The position numbers were made by a program, and so were the translations under genes. Below are positions 12,241 through 24,751 of a stretch of 64,000 nucleotides of DNA, piece after piece. The stretch is from Molothrus aeneus. Taxonomy: Eukaryota > Chordata > Aves > Passeriformes > Icteridae. How positions within the stretch are numbered: the first letter of the stretch is position 1; every line of letters begins with the position of its first letter. The notes under the pieces are model-generated. The model was not told the origin of the DNA, did not search any database, and worked only from the letters and a program-made list of their open reading frames with translations. The stretch spans positions 186,001 through 250,000 of the forward strand of contig NW_027098790.1 in the NCBI RefSeq assembly GCF_037042795.1. Direction: 5' to 3'.

Positions 12241-13842
12241 TGCAAGCTTTAGAACAAGATTTTGGATGTTTTCTTTCCTGGCAGAGTTTCTCCTTGCAAG
12301 ATATGGTGGAAAAGCTTTTTGCTGAGTGTAGAGCGGCAAGACACGCAGAAGACGCAGATACGCAGCTCTCCGAAGCTAAGTGCCGGTCCCGGGCTTCTTT
12401 CGGCACAAACCGCTCTCAGGAGCTCCCTGCGCTCGCCACAATGCTCTGTGTGCGAAGAAGCCGCTTCTTCGCCTCCGGGAGAATCGGCGAGCGGCAGCTT
12501 CCCAAAGGCGAAGATGCAAGCTGCAGCACGCAGGCACAGTGTGGGCAGCCTTCAGACTTAGAGAAAACAGTACTTTACCACTCTCCTGCCTTTTCCATGG
12601 TTATTCTATTGGAAAAGAACGAGTTTTGGACAACTACCTTTCATTCTTGCCAAACTCTTTGCAGACCCCCGTGCAAGCTTTAGAACAAGATTTTGGATGT
12701 TTTCTTTCCTGGCAGAGTTTCTCCTTGCAAGATATGGTGGAAAAGCTTTTGGCTGAGTGTAGAGCGGCAAGACACGCAGAAGACGCAGATACGCAGCTCT
12801 CCGAAGCTAAGTGCCGGTCCCGGGCTTCTTTCGGCACAAACCGCTCTCAGGAGCTCCCTGCGCTCGCCACAATGCTCTGTGTGCGAAGAAGCCGCTTCTT
12901 CGCCTCCGGGAGAATCGGCGAGCGGCAGCTTCCCAAAGGCGAAGATGCAAGCTGCAGCACACAGGCACAGTGTGGGCAGCCTTCAGACTTAGAGAAAACA
13001 GTACTTTACCACTCTCCTGCCTTTTCCATGGTTATTCTATTGGAAAAGAACGAGTTTTGGACAACTACCTTTCATTCTTGCCAAACTCTTTGCAGACCCC
13101 CGTGCAAGCTTTAGAACAAGATTTTGGATGTTTTCTTTCCTGGCAGAGTTTCTCCTTGCAAGATATGGTGGAAAAGCTTTTTGCTGAGTGTAGAGCGGCA
13201 AGACACGCAGAAGACGCAGATACGCAGCTCTCCGAAGCTAAGTGCCGGTCCCGGGCTTCTTTCGGCACAAACCGCTCTCAGGAGCTCCCTGCGCTCGCCA
13301 CAATGCTCTGTGTGCGAAGAAGCCGCTTCTTCGCCTCCGGGAGAATCGGCGAGCGGCAGCTTCCCAAAGGCGAAGATGCAAGCTGCAGCACACAGGCACA
13401 GTGTGGGCAGCCTTCAGACTTCGAGAAAACAGTACTTTACCACTCTCCTGCCTTTTCCATGGTTATTCTATTGGAAAAGAACGAGTTTTGGACAACTACC
13501 TTTCATTCTTGCCAAACTCTTTGCAGACCCCCGTGCAAGCTTTAGAACAAGATTTTGGATGTTTTCTTTCCTGGCAGAGTTTCTCCTTGCAAGATATGGT
13601 GGAAAAGCTTTTTGCTGAGTGTAGAGCGGCAAGACACGCAGAAGACGCAGATACGCAGCTCTCCGAAGCTAAGTGCCGGTCCCGGGCTTCTTTCGGCACA
13701 AACCGCTCTCAGGAGCTCCCTGCGCTCGCCACAATGCTCTGTGTGCGAAGAAGCCGCTTCTTCGCCTCCGGGAGAATCGGCGAGCGGCAGCTTCCCAAAG
13801 GCGAAGATGCAAGCTGCAGCACACAGGCACAGTGTGGGCAGC

Positions 13843-15688
13843 ATTCAGACTTAGAGAAAACAGTACTTTACCACTCTCCTGCCTTTTCCATGGTTATTCT
13901 ATTGGAAAAGAACGAGTTTTGGACAACTACCTTTCATTCTTGCCAAACTCTTTGCAGACCCCCGTGCAAGCTTTAGAAGAAGATTTTGGATGTTTTCTTT
14001 CCTGGCAGAGTTTCTCCTTGCAAGATATGGTGGAAAAGCTTTTTGCTGAGTGTAGAGCGGCAAGACACGCAGAAGACGCAGATACGCAGCTCTCCGAAGC
14101 TAAGTGCCGGTCCCGGGCTTCTTTCGGCACAAACCGCTCTCAGGAGCTCCCTGCGCTCGCCACAATGCTCTGTGTGCGAAGAAGCCGCTTCTTCGCCTCC
14201 GGGAGAATCGGCGAGCGGCAGCTTCCCAAAGGCGAAGATGCAAGCTGCAGCACACAGGCACAGTGTGGGCAGCCTTCAGACTTCGAGAAAACAGTACTTT
14301 ACCACTCTCCTGCCTTTTCCATGGTTATTCTATTGGAAAAGAACGAGTTTTGGACAACTACCTTTCATTCTTGCCAAACTCTTTGCAGACCCCCGTGCAA
14401 GCTTTAGAACAAGATTTTGGATGTTTTCTTTCCTGGCAGAGTTTCTCCTTGCAAGATATGGTGGAAAAGCTTTTTGCTGAGTGTAGAGCGGCAAGACACG
14501 CAGAAGACGCAGATACGCAGCTCTCCGAAGCTAAGTGCCGGTCCCGGGCTTCTTTCGGCACAAACCGCTCTCAGGAGCTCCCTGCGCTCGCCACAATGCT
14601 CTGTGTGCGAAGAAGCCGCTTCTTCGCCTCCGGGAGAATCGGCGAGCGGCAGCTTCCCAAAGGCGAAGATGCAAGCTGCAGCACACAGGCACAGTGTGGG
14701 CAGCCTTCAGACTTAGAGAAAACAGTACTTTACCACTCTCCTGCCTTTTCCATGGTTATTCTATTGGAAAAGAATGAGTTTTGGACAACTACCTTTCATT
14801 CTTGCCAAACTCTTTGCAGACCCCCGTGCAAGCTTTAGAACAAGATTTTGGATGTTTTCTTTCCTGGCAGAGTTTCTCCTTGCAAGATATGGTGGAAAAG
14901 CTTTTTGCTGAGTGTAGAACGGCAAGACACGCAGAAGACGCAGATACGCAGCTCTCCGAAGCTAAGTGCCGGTCCCGGGCTTCTTTCGGCACAAACCGCT
15001 CTCAGGAGCTCCCTGCGCTCGCCACAATGCTCTGTGTGCGAAGAAGCCGCTTCTTCGCCTCCGGGAGAATCGGCGAGCGGCAGCTTCCCAAAGGCGAAGA
15101 TGCAAGCTGCAGCGCACAGGCACAGTGTGGGCAGCCTTCAGACTTAGAGAAAACAGTACTTTACCACTCTCCTGCCTTTTCCATGGTTATTCTATTGGAA
15201 AAGAACGAGTTTTGGACAACTACCTTTCATTCTTGCCAAACTCTTTGCAGACCCCCGTGCAAGCTTTAGAAGAAGATTTTGGATGTTTTCTTTCCTGGCA
15301 GAGTTTCTCCTTGCAAGATATGGTGGAAAAGCTTTTTGCTGAGTGTAGAGCGGCAAGACACGCAGAAGACGCAGATACGCAGCTCTCCGAAGCTAAGTGC
15401 CGGTCCCGGGCTTCTTTCGGCACAAACCGCTCTCAGGAGCTCCCTGCGCTCGCCACAATGCTCTGTGTGCGAAGAAGCCGCTTCTTCGCCTCCGGGAGAA
15501 TCGGCGAGCGGCAGCTTCCCAAAGGCGAAGATGCAAGCTGCAGCACGCAGGCACAGTGTGGGCAGCCTTCAGACTTCGAGAAAACAGTACTTTACCACTC
15601 TCCTGCCTTTTCCATGGTTATTCTATTGGAAAAGAACGAGTTTTGGACAACTACCTTTCATTCTTGCCAAACTCTTTGCAGACCCCCT
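13843..15688 (+). repeat. Eight-monomer-period duplication, copy 2
   Basis: This copy carries the same marker series at 13,843, 14,775, 14,919 and 15,688. The gtagaAcgg marker also appears a third time at 17,074, outside the paired block, so single monomers have spread as well as the block. Confidence 0.75.
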
Positions 15689-18600
15689 TGCAAGCTTTAG
15701 AACAAGATTTTGGATGTTTTCTTTCCTGGCAGAGTTTCTCCTTGCAAGATATGGTGGAAAAGCTTTTTGCTGAGTGTAGAGCGGCAAGACACGCAGAAGA
15801 CGCAGATACGCAGCTCTCCGAAGCTAAGTGCCGGTCCCGGGCTTCTTTCGGCACAAACCGCTCTCAGGAGCTCCCTGCGCTCGCCACAATGCTCTGTGTG
15901 CGAAGAAGCCGCTTCTTCGCCTCCGGGAGAATCGGCGAGCGGCAGCTTCCCAAAGGCGAAGATGCAAGCTGCAGCACGCAGGCACAGTGTGGGCAGCCTT
16001 CAGACTTAGAGAAAACAGTACTTTACCACTCTCCTGCCTTTTCCATGGTTATTCTATTGGAAAAGAACGAGTTTTGGACAACTACCTTTCATTCTTGCCA
16101 AACTCTTTGCAGACCCCCGTGCAAGCTTTAGAAGAAGATTTTGGATGTTTTCTTTCCTGGCAGAGTTTCTCCTTGCAAGATATGGTGGAAAAGCTTTTTG
16201 CTGAGTGTAGAGCGGCAAGACACGCAGAAGACGCAGATACGCAGCTCTCCGAAGCTAAGTGCCGGTCCCGGGCTTCTTTCGGCACAAACCGCTCTCAGGA
16301 GCTCCCTGCGCTCGCCACAATGCTCTGTGTGCGAAGAAGCCGCTTCTTCGCCTGCGGGAGAATCGGCGAGCGGCAGCTTCCCAAAGGCGAAGATGCAAGC
16401 TGCAGCACACAGGCACAGTGTGGGCAGCCTTCAGACTTAGAGAAAACAGTACTTTACCACTCTCCTGCCTTTTCCATGGTTATTCTATTGGAAAAGAACG
16501 AGTTTTGGACAACTACCTTTCATTCTTGCCAAACTCTTTGCAGACCCCCGTGCAAGCTTTAGAACAAGATTTTGGATGTTTTCTTTCCTGGCAGAGTTTC
16601 TCCTTGCAAGATATGGTGGAAAAGCTTTTTGCTGAGTGTAGAGCGGCAAGACACGCAGAAGACGCAGATACGCAGCTCTCCGAAGCTAAGTGCCGGTCCC
16701 GGGCTTCTTTCGGCACAAACCGCTCTCAGGAGCTCCCTGCGCTCGCCACAATGCTCTGTGTGCGAAGAAGCCGCTTCTTCGCCTCCGGGAGAATCGGCGA
16801 GCGGCAGCTTCCCAAAGGCGAAGATGCAAGCTGCAGCACGCAGGCACAGTGTGGGCAGCCTTCAGACTTAGAGAAAACAGTACTTTACCACTCTCCTGCC
16901 TTTTCCATGGTTATTCTATTGGAAAAGAACGAGTTTTGGACAACTACCTTTCATTCTTGCCAAACTCTTTGCAGACCCCCGTGCAAGCTTTAGAACAAGA
17001 TTTTGGATGTTTTCTTTCCTGGCAGAGTTTCTCCTTGCAAGATATGGTGGAAAAGCTTTTTGCTGAGTGTAGAACGGCAAGACACGCAGAAGACGCAGAT
17101 ACGCAGCTCTCCGAAGCTAAGTGCCGGTCCCGGGCTTCTTTCGGCACAAACCGCTCTCAGGAGCTCCCTGCGCTCGCCACAATGCTCTGTGTGCGAAGAA
17201 GCCGCTTCTTCGCCTCCGGGAGAATCGGCGAGCGGCAGCTTCCCAAAGGCGAAGATGCAAGCTGCAGCACACAGGCACAGTGTGGGCAGCCTTCAGACTT
17301 CGAGAAAACAGTACTTTACCACTCTCCTGCCTTTTCCATGGTTATTCTATTGGAAAAGAACGAGTTTTGGACAACTACCTTTCATTCTTGCCAAACTCTT
17401 TGCAGACCCCCGTGCAAGCTTTAGAACAAGATTTTGGATGTTTTCTTTCCTGGCAGAGTTTCTCCTTGCAAGATATGGTGGAAAAGCTTTTGCTGAGTGT
17501 AGAGCGGCAAGACACGCAGAAGACGCAGATACGCAGCTCTCCGAAGCTAAGTGCCGGTCCCGGGCTTCTTTCGGCACAAACCGCTCTCAGGAGCTCCCTG
17601 CGCTCGCCACAATGCTCTGTGTGCGAAGAAGCCGCTTCTTCGCCTCCGGGAGAATCGGCGAGCGGCAGCTTCCCAAAGGCGAAGATGCAAGCTGCAGCAC
17701 GCAGGCACAGTGTGGGCAGCCTTCAGACTTAGAGAAAACAGTACTTTACCACTCTCCTGCCTTTTCCATGGTTATTCTATTGGAAAAGAACGAGTTTTGG
17801 ACAACTACCTTTCATTCTTGCCAAACTCTTTGCAGACCTCCTTGCAAGCTTTAGAACAAGATTTTGGATGTTTTCTTTCCTGGCAGAGTTTCTCCTTGCA
17901 AGATATGGTGGAAAAGCTTTTTGCTGAGTGTTGAGCGGCAAGACACGCAGAAGACGCAGATACGCAGCTCTCCGAAGCTAAGTGCCGGTCCCGGGCTTCT
18001 TTCGGCACAAACCGCTCTCAGGAGCTCCCTGCGCTCGCCACAATGCTCTGTGTGCGAAGAAGCCGCTTCTTCGCCTCCGGGAGAATCGGCGAGCGGCAGC
18101 TTCCCAAAGGCGAAGATGCAAGCTGCAGCACACAGGCACAGTGTGGGCAGCCTTCAGACTTAGAGAAAACAGTACTTTACCACTCTCCTGCCTTTTCCAT
18201 GGTTATTCTATTGGAAAAGAACGAGTTTTGGACAACTACCTTTCATTCTTGCCAAACTCTTTGCAGACCCCCGTGCAAGCTTTAGAACAAGATTTTGGAT
18301 GTTTTCTTTCCTGGCAGAGTTTCTCCTTGCAAGATATGGTGGAAAAGCTTTTTGCTGAGTGTAGAGCGGCAAGACACGCAGAAGACGCAGATACGCAGCT
18401 CTCCGAAGCTAAGTGCCGGTCCCGGGCTTCTTTCGGCACAAACCGCTCTCAGGAGCTCCCTGCGCTCGCCACAATGCTCTGTGTGCGAAGAAGCCGCTTC
18501 TTCGCCTCCTGGAGAATCGGCGAGCGGCAGCTTCCCAAAGGCGAAGATGCAAGCTGCAGCACACAGGCACAGTGTGGGCAGCCTTCAGACTTAGAGAAAA

Positions 18601-19559
18601 CAGTACTTTACCACTCTCCTGCCTTTTCCATGGTTATTCTATTGGAAAAGAACGAGTTTTGGACAACTACCTTTCATTCTTGCCAAACTCTTTGCAGACC
18701 CCCGTGCAAGCTTTAGAACAAGATTTTGGATGTTTTCTTTCCTGGCAGAGTTTCTCCTTGCAAGATATGGTGGAAAAGCTTTTTGCTGAGTGTAGAGCGG
18801 CAAGACACGCAGAAGACGCAGATACGCAGCTCTCCGAAGCTAAGTGCCGGTCCCGGGCTTCTTTCGGCACAAACCGCTCTCAGGAGCTCCCTGCGCTCGC
18901 CACAATGCTCTGTGTGCGAAGAAGCCGCTTCTTCGCCTCCGGGAGAATCGGCGAGCGGCAGCTTCCCAAAGGCGAAGATGCAAGCTGCACCACACAGGCA
19001 CAGTGTGGGCAGCCTTCAGACTTAGAGAAAACAGTACTTTACCACTCTCCTGCCTTTTCCATGGTTATTCTATTGGAAAAGAACGAGTTTTGGACAACTA
19101 CCTTTCATTCTTGCCAAACTCTTTGCAGACCCCCGTGCAAGCTTTAGAACAAGATTTTGGATGTTTTCTTTCCTGGCAGAGTTTCTCCTTGCAAGATATG
19201 GTGGAAAAGCTTTTTGCTGAGTGTAGAGCGGCAAGACACGCAGAAGACGCAGATACGCAGCTCTCCGAAGCTAAGTGCCGGTCCCGGGCTTCTTTCGGCA
19301 CAAACCGCTCTCAGGAGCTCCCTGCGCTCGCCACAATGCTCTGTGTGCGAAGAAGCCGCTTCTTCGCCTCCGGGAGAATCGGCGAGCGGCAGCTTCCCAA
19401 AGGCGAAGATGCAAGCTGCAGCACACAGGCACAGTGTGGGCAGCCTTCAGACTTAGAGAAAACAGTACTTTACCACTCTCCTGCCTTTTCCATGGTTATT
19501 CTATTGGAAAAGAACGAGTTTTGGACAACTACCTTTCATTCTTGCCAAACTCTTTGCAG

Positions 19560-19812
19560 GACCCCCGTGCAAGCTTTAGAACAAGATTTTGGATGTTTTC
19601 TTTCCTGGCAGAGTTTCTCCTTGCAAGATATGGTGGAAAAGCTTTTTGCTGAGTGTAGAGCGGCAAGACACGCAGAAGACGCAGATACGCAGCTCTCCGA
19701 AGCTAAGTGCCGGTCCCGGGCTTCTTTCGGCACAAACCGCTCTCAGGAGCTCCCTGCGCTCGCCACAATGCTCTGTGTTGGGCGAAGAAAGCCGCTTCTT
19801 CGCCTCCAATCG
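19560..19812 (+). repeat. Rearranged satellite monomer
   Basis: This is the most altered monomer inside the array. One G is inserted at about 19,560 (gcaGgacccc). Around 19,779-19,808 about three bases plus one A are gained before and within the left dyad arm, and five bases are lost after the right arm (cgcctccaatcgg). The net length is 430, so the repeat phase barely changes. It is one of only two monomers in which the 10-bp dyad arms no longer match. Confidence 0.85.
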
Positions 19813-21368
19813 GCGAGCGGCAGCTTCCCAAAGGCGAAGATGCAAGCTGCAGCACACAGGCACAGTGTGGGCAGCCTTCAGACTTAGAGAAAACAGTACT
19901 TTACCACTCTCCTGCCTTTTCCATGGTTATTCTATTGGAAAAGAACGAGTTTTGGACAACTACCTTTCATTCTTGCCAAACTCTTTGCAGACCTCCGTGC
20001 AAGCTTTAGAACAAGATTTTGGATGTTTTCTTTCCTGGCAGAGTTTCTCCTTGCAAGATATGGTGGAAAAGCTTTTTGCTGAGTGTAGAGCGGCAAGACA
20101 CGCAGAAGACGCAGATACGCAGCTCTCCGAAGCTAAGTGCCGGTCCCGGGCTTCTTTCGGCACAAACCGCTCTCAGGAGCTCCCTGCGCTCGCCACAATG
20201 CTCTGTGTGCGAAGAAGCCGCTTCTTCGCCTCCTGGAGAATCGGCGAGCGGCAGCTTCCCAAAGGCGAAGATGCAAGCTGCACCACACAGGCACAGTGTG
20301 GGCAGCCTTCAGACTTAGAGAAAACAGTACTTTACCACTCTCCTGCCTTTTCCATGGTTATTCTATTGGAAAAGAACGAGTTTTGGACAACTACCTTTCA
20401 TTCTTGCCAAACTCTTTGCAGACCCCCGTGCAAGCTTTAGAACAAGATTTTGGATGTTTTCTTTCCTGGCAGAGTTTCTCCTTGCAAGATATGGTGGAAA
20501 AGCTTTTTGCTGAGTGTAGAGCGGCAAGACACGCAGAAGACGCAGATACGCAGCTCTCCGAAGCTAAGTGCCGGTCCCGGGCTTCTTTCGGCACAAACCG
20601 CTCTCAGGAGCTCCCTGCGCTCGCCACAATGCTCTGTGTGCGAAGAAGCCGCTTCTTCGCCTCCGGGAGAATCGGCGAGCGGCAGCTTCCCAAAGGCGAA
20701 GATGCAAGCTGCAGCACACAGGCACAGTGTGGGCAGCCTTCAGACTTCGAGAAAACAGTACTTTACCACTCTCCTGCCTTTTCCATGGTTATTCTATTGG
20801 AAAAGAACGAGTTTTGGACAACTACCTTTCATTCTTGCCAAACTCTTTGCAGACCCCCGTGCAAGCTTTAGAACAAGATTTTGGATGTTTTCTTTCCTGG
20901 CAGAGTTTCTCCTTGCAAGATATGGTGGAAAAGCTTTTTGCTGAGTGTAGAGCGGCAAGACACGCAGAAGACGCAGATACGCAGCTCTCCGAAGCTAAGT
21001 GCCGGTCCCGGGCTTCTTTCGGCACAAACCGCTCTCAGGAGCTCCCTGCGCTCGCCACAATGCTCTGTGTGCGAAGAAGCCGCTTCTTCGCCTCCGGGAG
21101 AATCGGCGAGCGGCAGCTTCCCAAAGGCGAAGATGCAAGCTGCAGCACGCAGGCACAGTGTGGGCAGCCTTCAGACTTCGAGAAAACAGTACTTTACCAC
21201 TCTCCTGCCTTTTCCATGGTTATTCTATTGGAAAAGAACGAGTTTTGGACAACTACCTTTCATTCTTGCCAAACTCTTTGCAGACCCCCGTGCAAGCTTT
21301 AGAACAAGATTTTGGATGTTTTCTTTCCTGGCAGAGTTTCTCCTTGCAAGATATGGTGGAAAAGCTTT

Positions 21369-24300
21369 TGGCTGAGTGTAGAGCGGCAAGACACGCAGAA
21401 GACGCAGATACGCAGCTCTCCGAAGCTAAGTGCCGGTCCCGGGCTTCTTTCGGCACAAACCGCTCTCAGGAGCTCCCTGCGCTCGCCACAATGCTCTGTG
21501 TGCGAAGAAGCCGCTTCTTCGCCTCCGGGAGAATCGGCGAGCGGCAGCTTCCCAAAGGCGAAGATGCAAGCTGCAGCACACAGGCACAGTGTGGGCAGCC
21601 TTCAGACTTAGAGAAAACAGTACTTTACCACTCTCCTGCCTTTTCCATGGTTATTCTATTGGAAAAGAACGAGTTTTGGACAACTACCTTTCATTTTTGC
21701 CAAACTCTTTGCAGACCCCCGTGCAAGCTTTAGAACAAGATTTTGGATGTTTTCTTTCCTGGCAGAGTTTCTCCTTGCAAGATATGGTGGAAAAGCTTTT
21801 GGCTGAGTGTAGAGCGGCAAGACACGCAGAAGACGCAGATACGCAGCTCTCCGAAGCTAAGTGCCGGTCCCGGGCTTCTTTCGGCACAAACCGCTCTCAG
21901 GAGCTCCCTGCGCTCGCCACAATGCTCTGTGTGCGAAGAAGCCGCTTCTTCGCCTCCGGGAGAATCGGCGAGCGGCAGCTTCCCAAAGGCGAAGATGCAA
22001 GCTGCAGCACACAGGCACAGTGTGGGCAGCCTTCAGACTTAGAGAAAACAGTACTTTACCACTCTCCTGCCTTTTCCATGGTTATTCTATTGGAAAAGAA
22101 CGAGTTTTGGACAACTACCTTTCATTCTTGCCAAACTCTTTGCAGACCCCCGTGCAAGCTTTAGAACAAGATTTTGGATGTTTTCTTTCCTGGCAGAGTT
22201 TCTCCTTGCAAGATATGGTGGAAAAGCTTTTTGCTGAGTGTAGAGCGGCAAGACACGCAGAAGACGCAGATACGCAGCTCTCCGAAGCTAAGTGCCGGTC
22301 CCGGGCTTCTTTCGGCACAAACCGCTCTCAGGAGCTCCCTGCGCTCGCCACAATGCTCTGTGTGCGAAGAAGCCGCTTCTTCGCCTCCGGGAGAATCGGC
22401 GAGCGGCAGCTTCCCAAAGGCGAAGATGCAAGCTGCAGCACACAGGCACAGTGTGGGCAGCCTTCAGACTTAGAGAAAACAGTACTTTACCACTCTCCTG
22501 CCTTTTCCATGGTTATTCTATTGGAAAAGAACGAGTTTTGGACAACTACCTTTCATTCTTGCCAAACTCTTTGCAGACCCCCGTGCAAGCTTTAGAACAA
22601 GATTTTGGATGTTTTCTTTCCTGGCAGAGTTTCTCCTTGCAAGATATGGTGGAAAAGCTTTTTGCTGAGTGTAGAGCGGCAAGACACGCAGAAGACGCAG
22701 ATACGCAGCTCTCCGAAGCTAAGTGCCGGTCCCGGGCTTCTTTCGGCACAAACCGCTCTCAGGAGCTCCCTGCGCTCGCCACAATGCTCTGTGTGCGAAG
22801 AAGCCGCTTCTTCGCCTCCGGGAGAATCGGCGAGCGGCAGCTTCCCAAAGGCGAAGATGCAAGCTGCAGCACGCAGGCACAGTGTGGGCAGCCTTCAGAC
22901 TTAGAGAAAACAGTACTTTACCACTCTCCTGCCTTTTCCATGGTTATTCTATTGGAAAAGAACGAGTTTTGGACAACTACCTTTCATTCTTGCCAAACTC
23001 TTTGCAGACCCCCGTGCAAGCTTTAGAACAAGATTTTGGATGTTTTCTTTCCTGGCAGAGTTTCTCCTTGCAAGATATGGTGGAAAAGCTTTTTGCTGAG
23101 TGTAGAGCGGCAAGACACGCAGAAGACGCAGATACGCAGCTCTCCGAAGCTAAGTGCCGGTCCCGGGCTTCTTTCGGCACAAACCGCTCTCAGGAGCTCC
23201 CTGCGCTCGCCACAATGCTCTGTGTGCGAAGAAGCCGCTTCTTCGCCTCCGGGAGAATCGGCGAGCGGCAGCTTCCCAAAGGCGAAGATGCAAGCTGCAG
23301 CACACAGGCACAGTGTGGGCAGCCTTCAGACTTCGAGAAAACAGTACTTTACCACTCTCCTGCCTTTTCCATGGTTATTCTATTGGAAAAGAACGAGTTT
23401 TGGACAACTACCTTTCATTCTTGCCAAACTCTTTGCAGACCCCCGTGCAAGCTTTAGAACAAGATTTTGGATGTTTTCTTTCCTGGCAGAGTTTCTCCTT
23501 GCAAGATATGGTGGAAAAGCTTTTGGCTGAGTGTAGAGCGGCAAGACACGCAGAAGACGCAGATACGCAGCTCTCCGAAGCTAAGTGCCGGTCCCGGGCT
23601 TCTTTCGGCACAAACCGCTCTCAGGAGCTCCTGCGCTCGCCACAATGCTCTGTGTGCGAAGAAGCCGCTTCTTCGCCTCCGGGAGAATCGGCGAGCGGCA
23701 GCTTCCCAAAGGCGAAGATGCAAGCTGCAGCACACAGGCACAGTGTGGGCAGCCTTCAGACTTAGAGAAAACAGTACTTTACCACTCTCCTGCCTTTTCC
23801 ATGGTTATTCTATTGGAAAAGAACGAGTTTTGGACAACTACCTTTCATTCTTGCCAAACTCTTTGCAGACCCCCGTGCAAGCTTTAGAAGAAGATTTTGG
23901 ATGTTTTCTTTCCTGGCAGAGTTTCTCCTTGCAAGATATGGTGGAAAAGCTTTTTGCTGAGTGTAGAGCGGCAAGACACGCAGAAGACGCAGATACGCAG
24001 CTCTCCGAAGCTAAGTGCCGGTCCCGGGCTTCTTTCGGCACAAACCGCTCTCAGGAGCTCCCTGCGCTCGCCACAATGCTCTGTGTGCGAAGAAGCCGCT
24101 TCTTCGCCTCCGGGAGAATCGGCGAGCGGCAGCTTCCCAAAGGCGAAGATGCAAGCTGCAGCACACAGGCACAGTGTGGGCAGCCTTCAGACTTCGAGAA
24201 AACAGTACTTTACCACTCTCCTGCCTTTTCCATGGTTATTCTATTGGAAAAGAACGAGTTTTGGACAACTACCTTTCATTCTTGCCAAACTCTTTGCAGA

Positions 24301-24751
24301 CCCCCGTGCAAGCTTTAGAACAAGATTTTGGATGTTTTCTTTCCTGGCAGAGTTTCTCCTTGCAAGATATGGTGGAAAAGCTTTTTGCTGAGTGTAGAGC
24401 GGCAAGACACGCAGAAGACGCAGATACGCAGCTCTCCGAAGCTAAGTGCCGGTCCCGGGCTTCTTTCGGCACAAACCGCTCTCAGGAGCTCCCTGCGCTC
24501 GCCACAATGCTCTGTGTGCGAAGAAGCCGCTTCTTCGCCTCCGGGAGAATCGGCGAGCGGCAGCTTCCCAAAGGCGAAGATGCAAGCTGCAGCACACAGG
24601 CACAGTGTGGGCAGCATTCAGACTTAGAGAAAACAGTACTTTACCACTCTCCTGCCTTTTCCATGGTTATTCTATTGGAAAAGAACGAGTTTTGGACAAC
24701 TACCTTTCATTCTTGCCAAACTCTTTGCAGACCCCCGTGCAAGCTTTAGAA
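21369..24751 (+). repeat. Satellite segment duplicated 14.2 kb away (copy 2)
   Basis: This is the counterpart of 7,147-10,530, with the same order of diagnostic variants (CATTTTTGCC near 21,693; tttGgctg at 21,369, 21,800 and 23,523; gcagcAttc at 24,616). A one-base deletion near 23,630 (ggagctcctgcg in place of ggagctccctgcg) is private to this copy. A second single-base deletion lies just beyond it near 25,137. Confidence 0.75.

Noticed and set aside
18844..19887. 347-codon frame, the longest opening in the window
   Set aside because: It is created by the one-base insertion near 19,560 joining two satellite frames; it has no coding signature.
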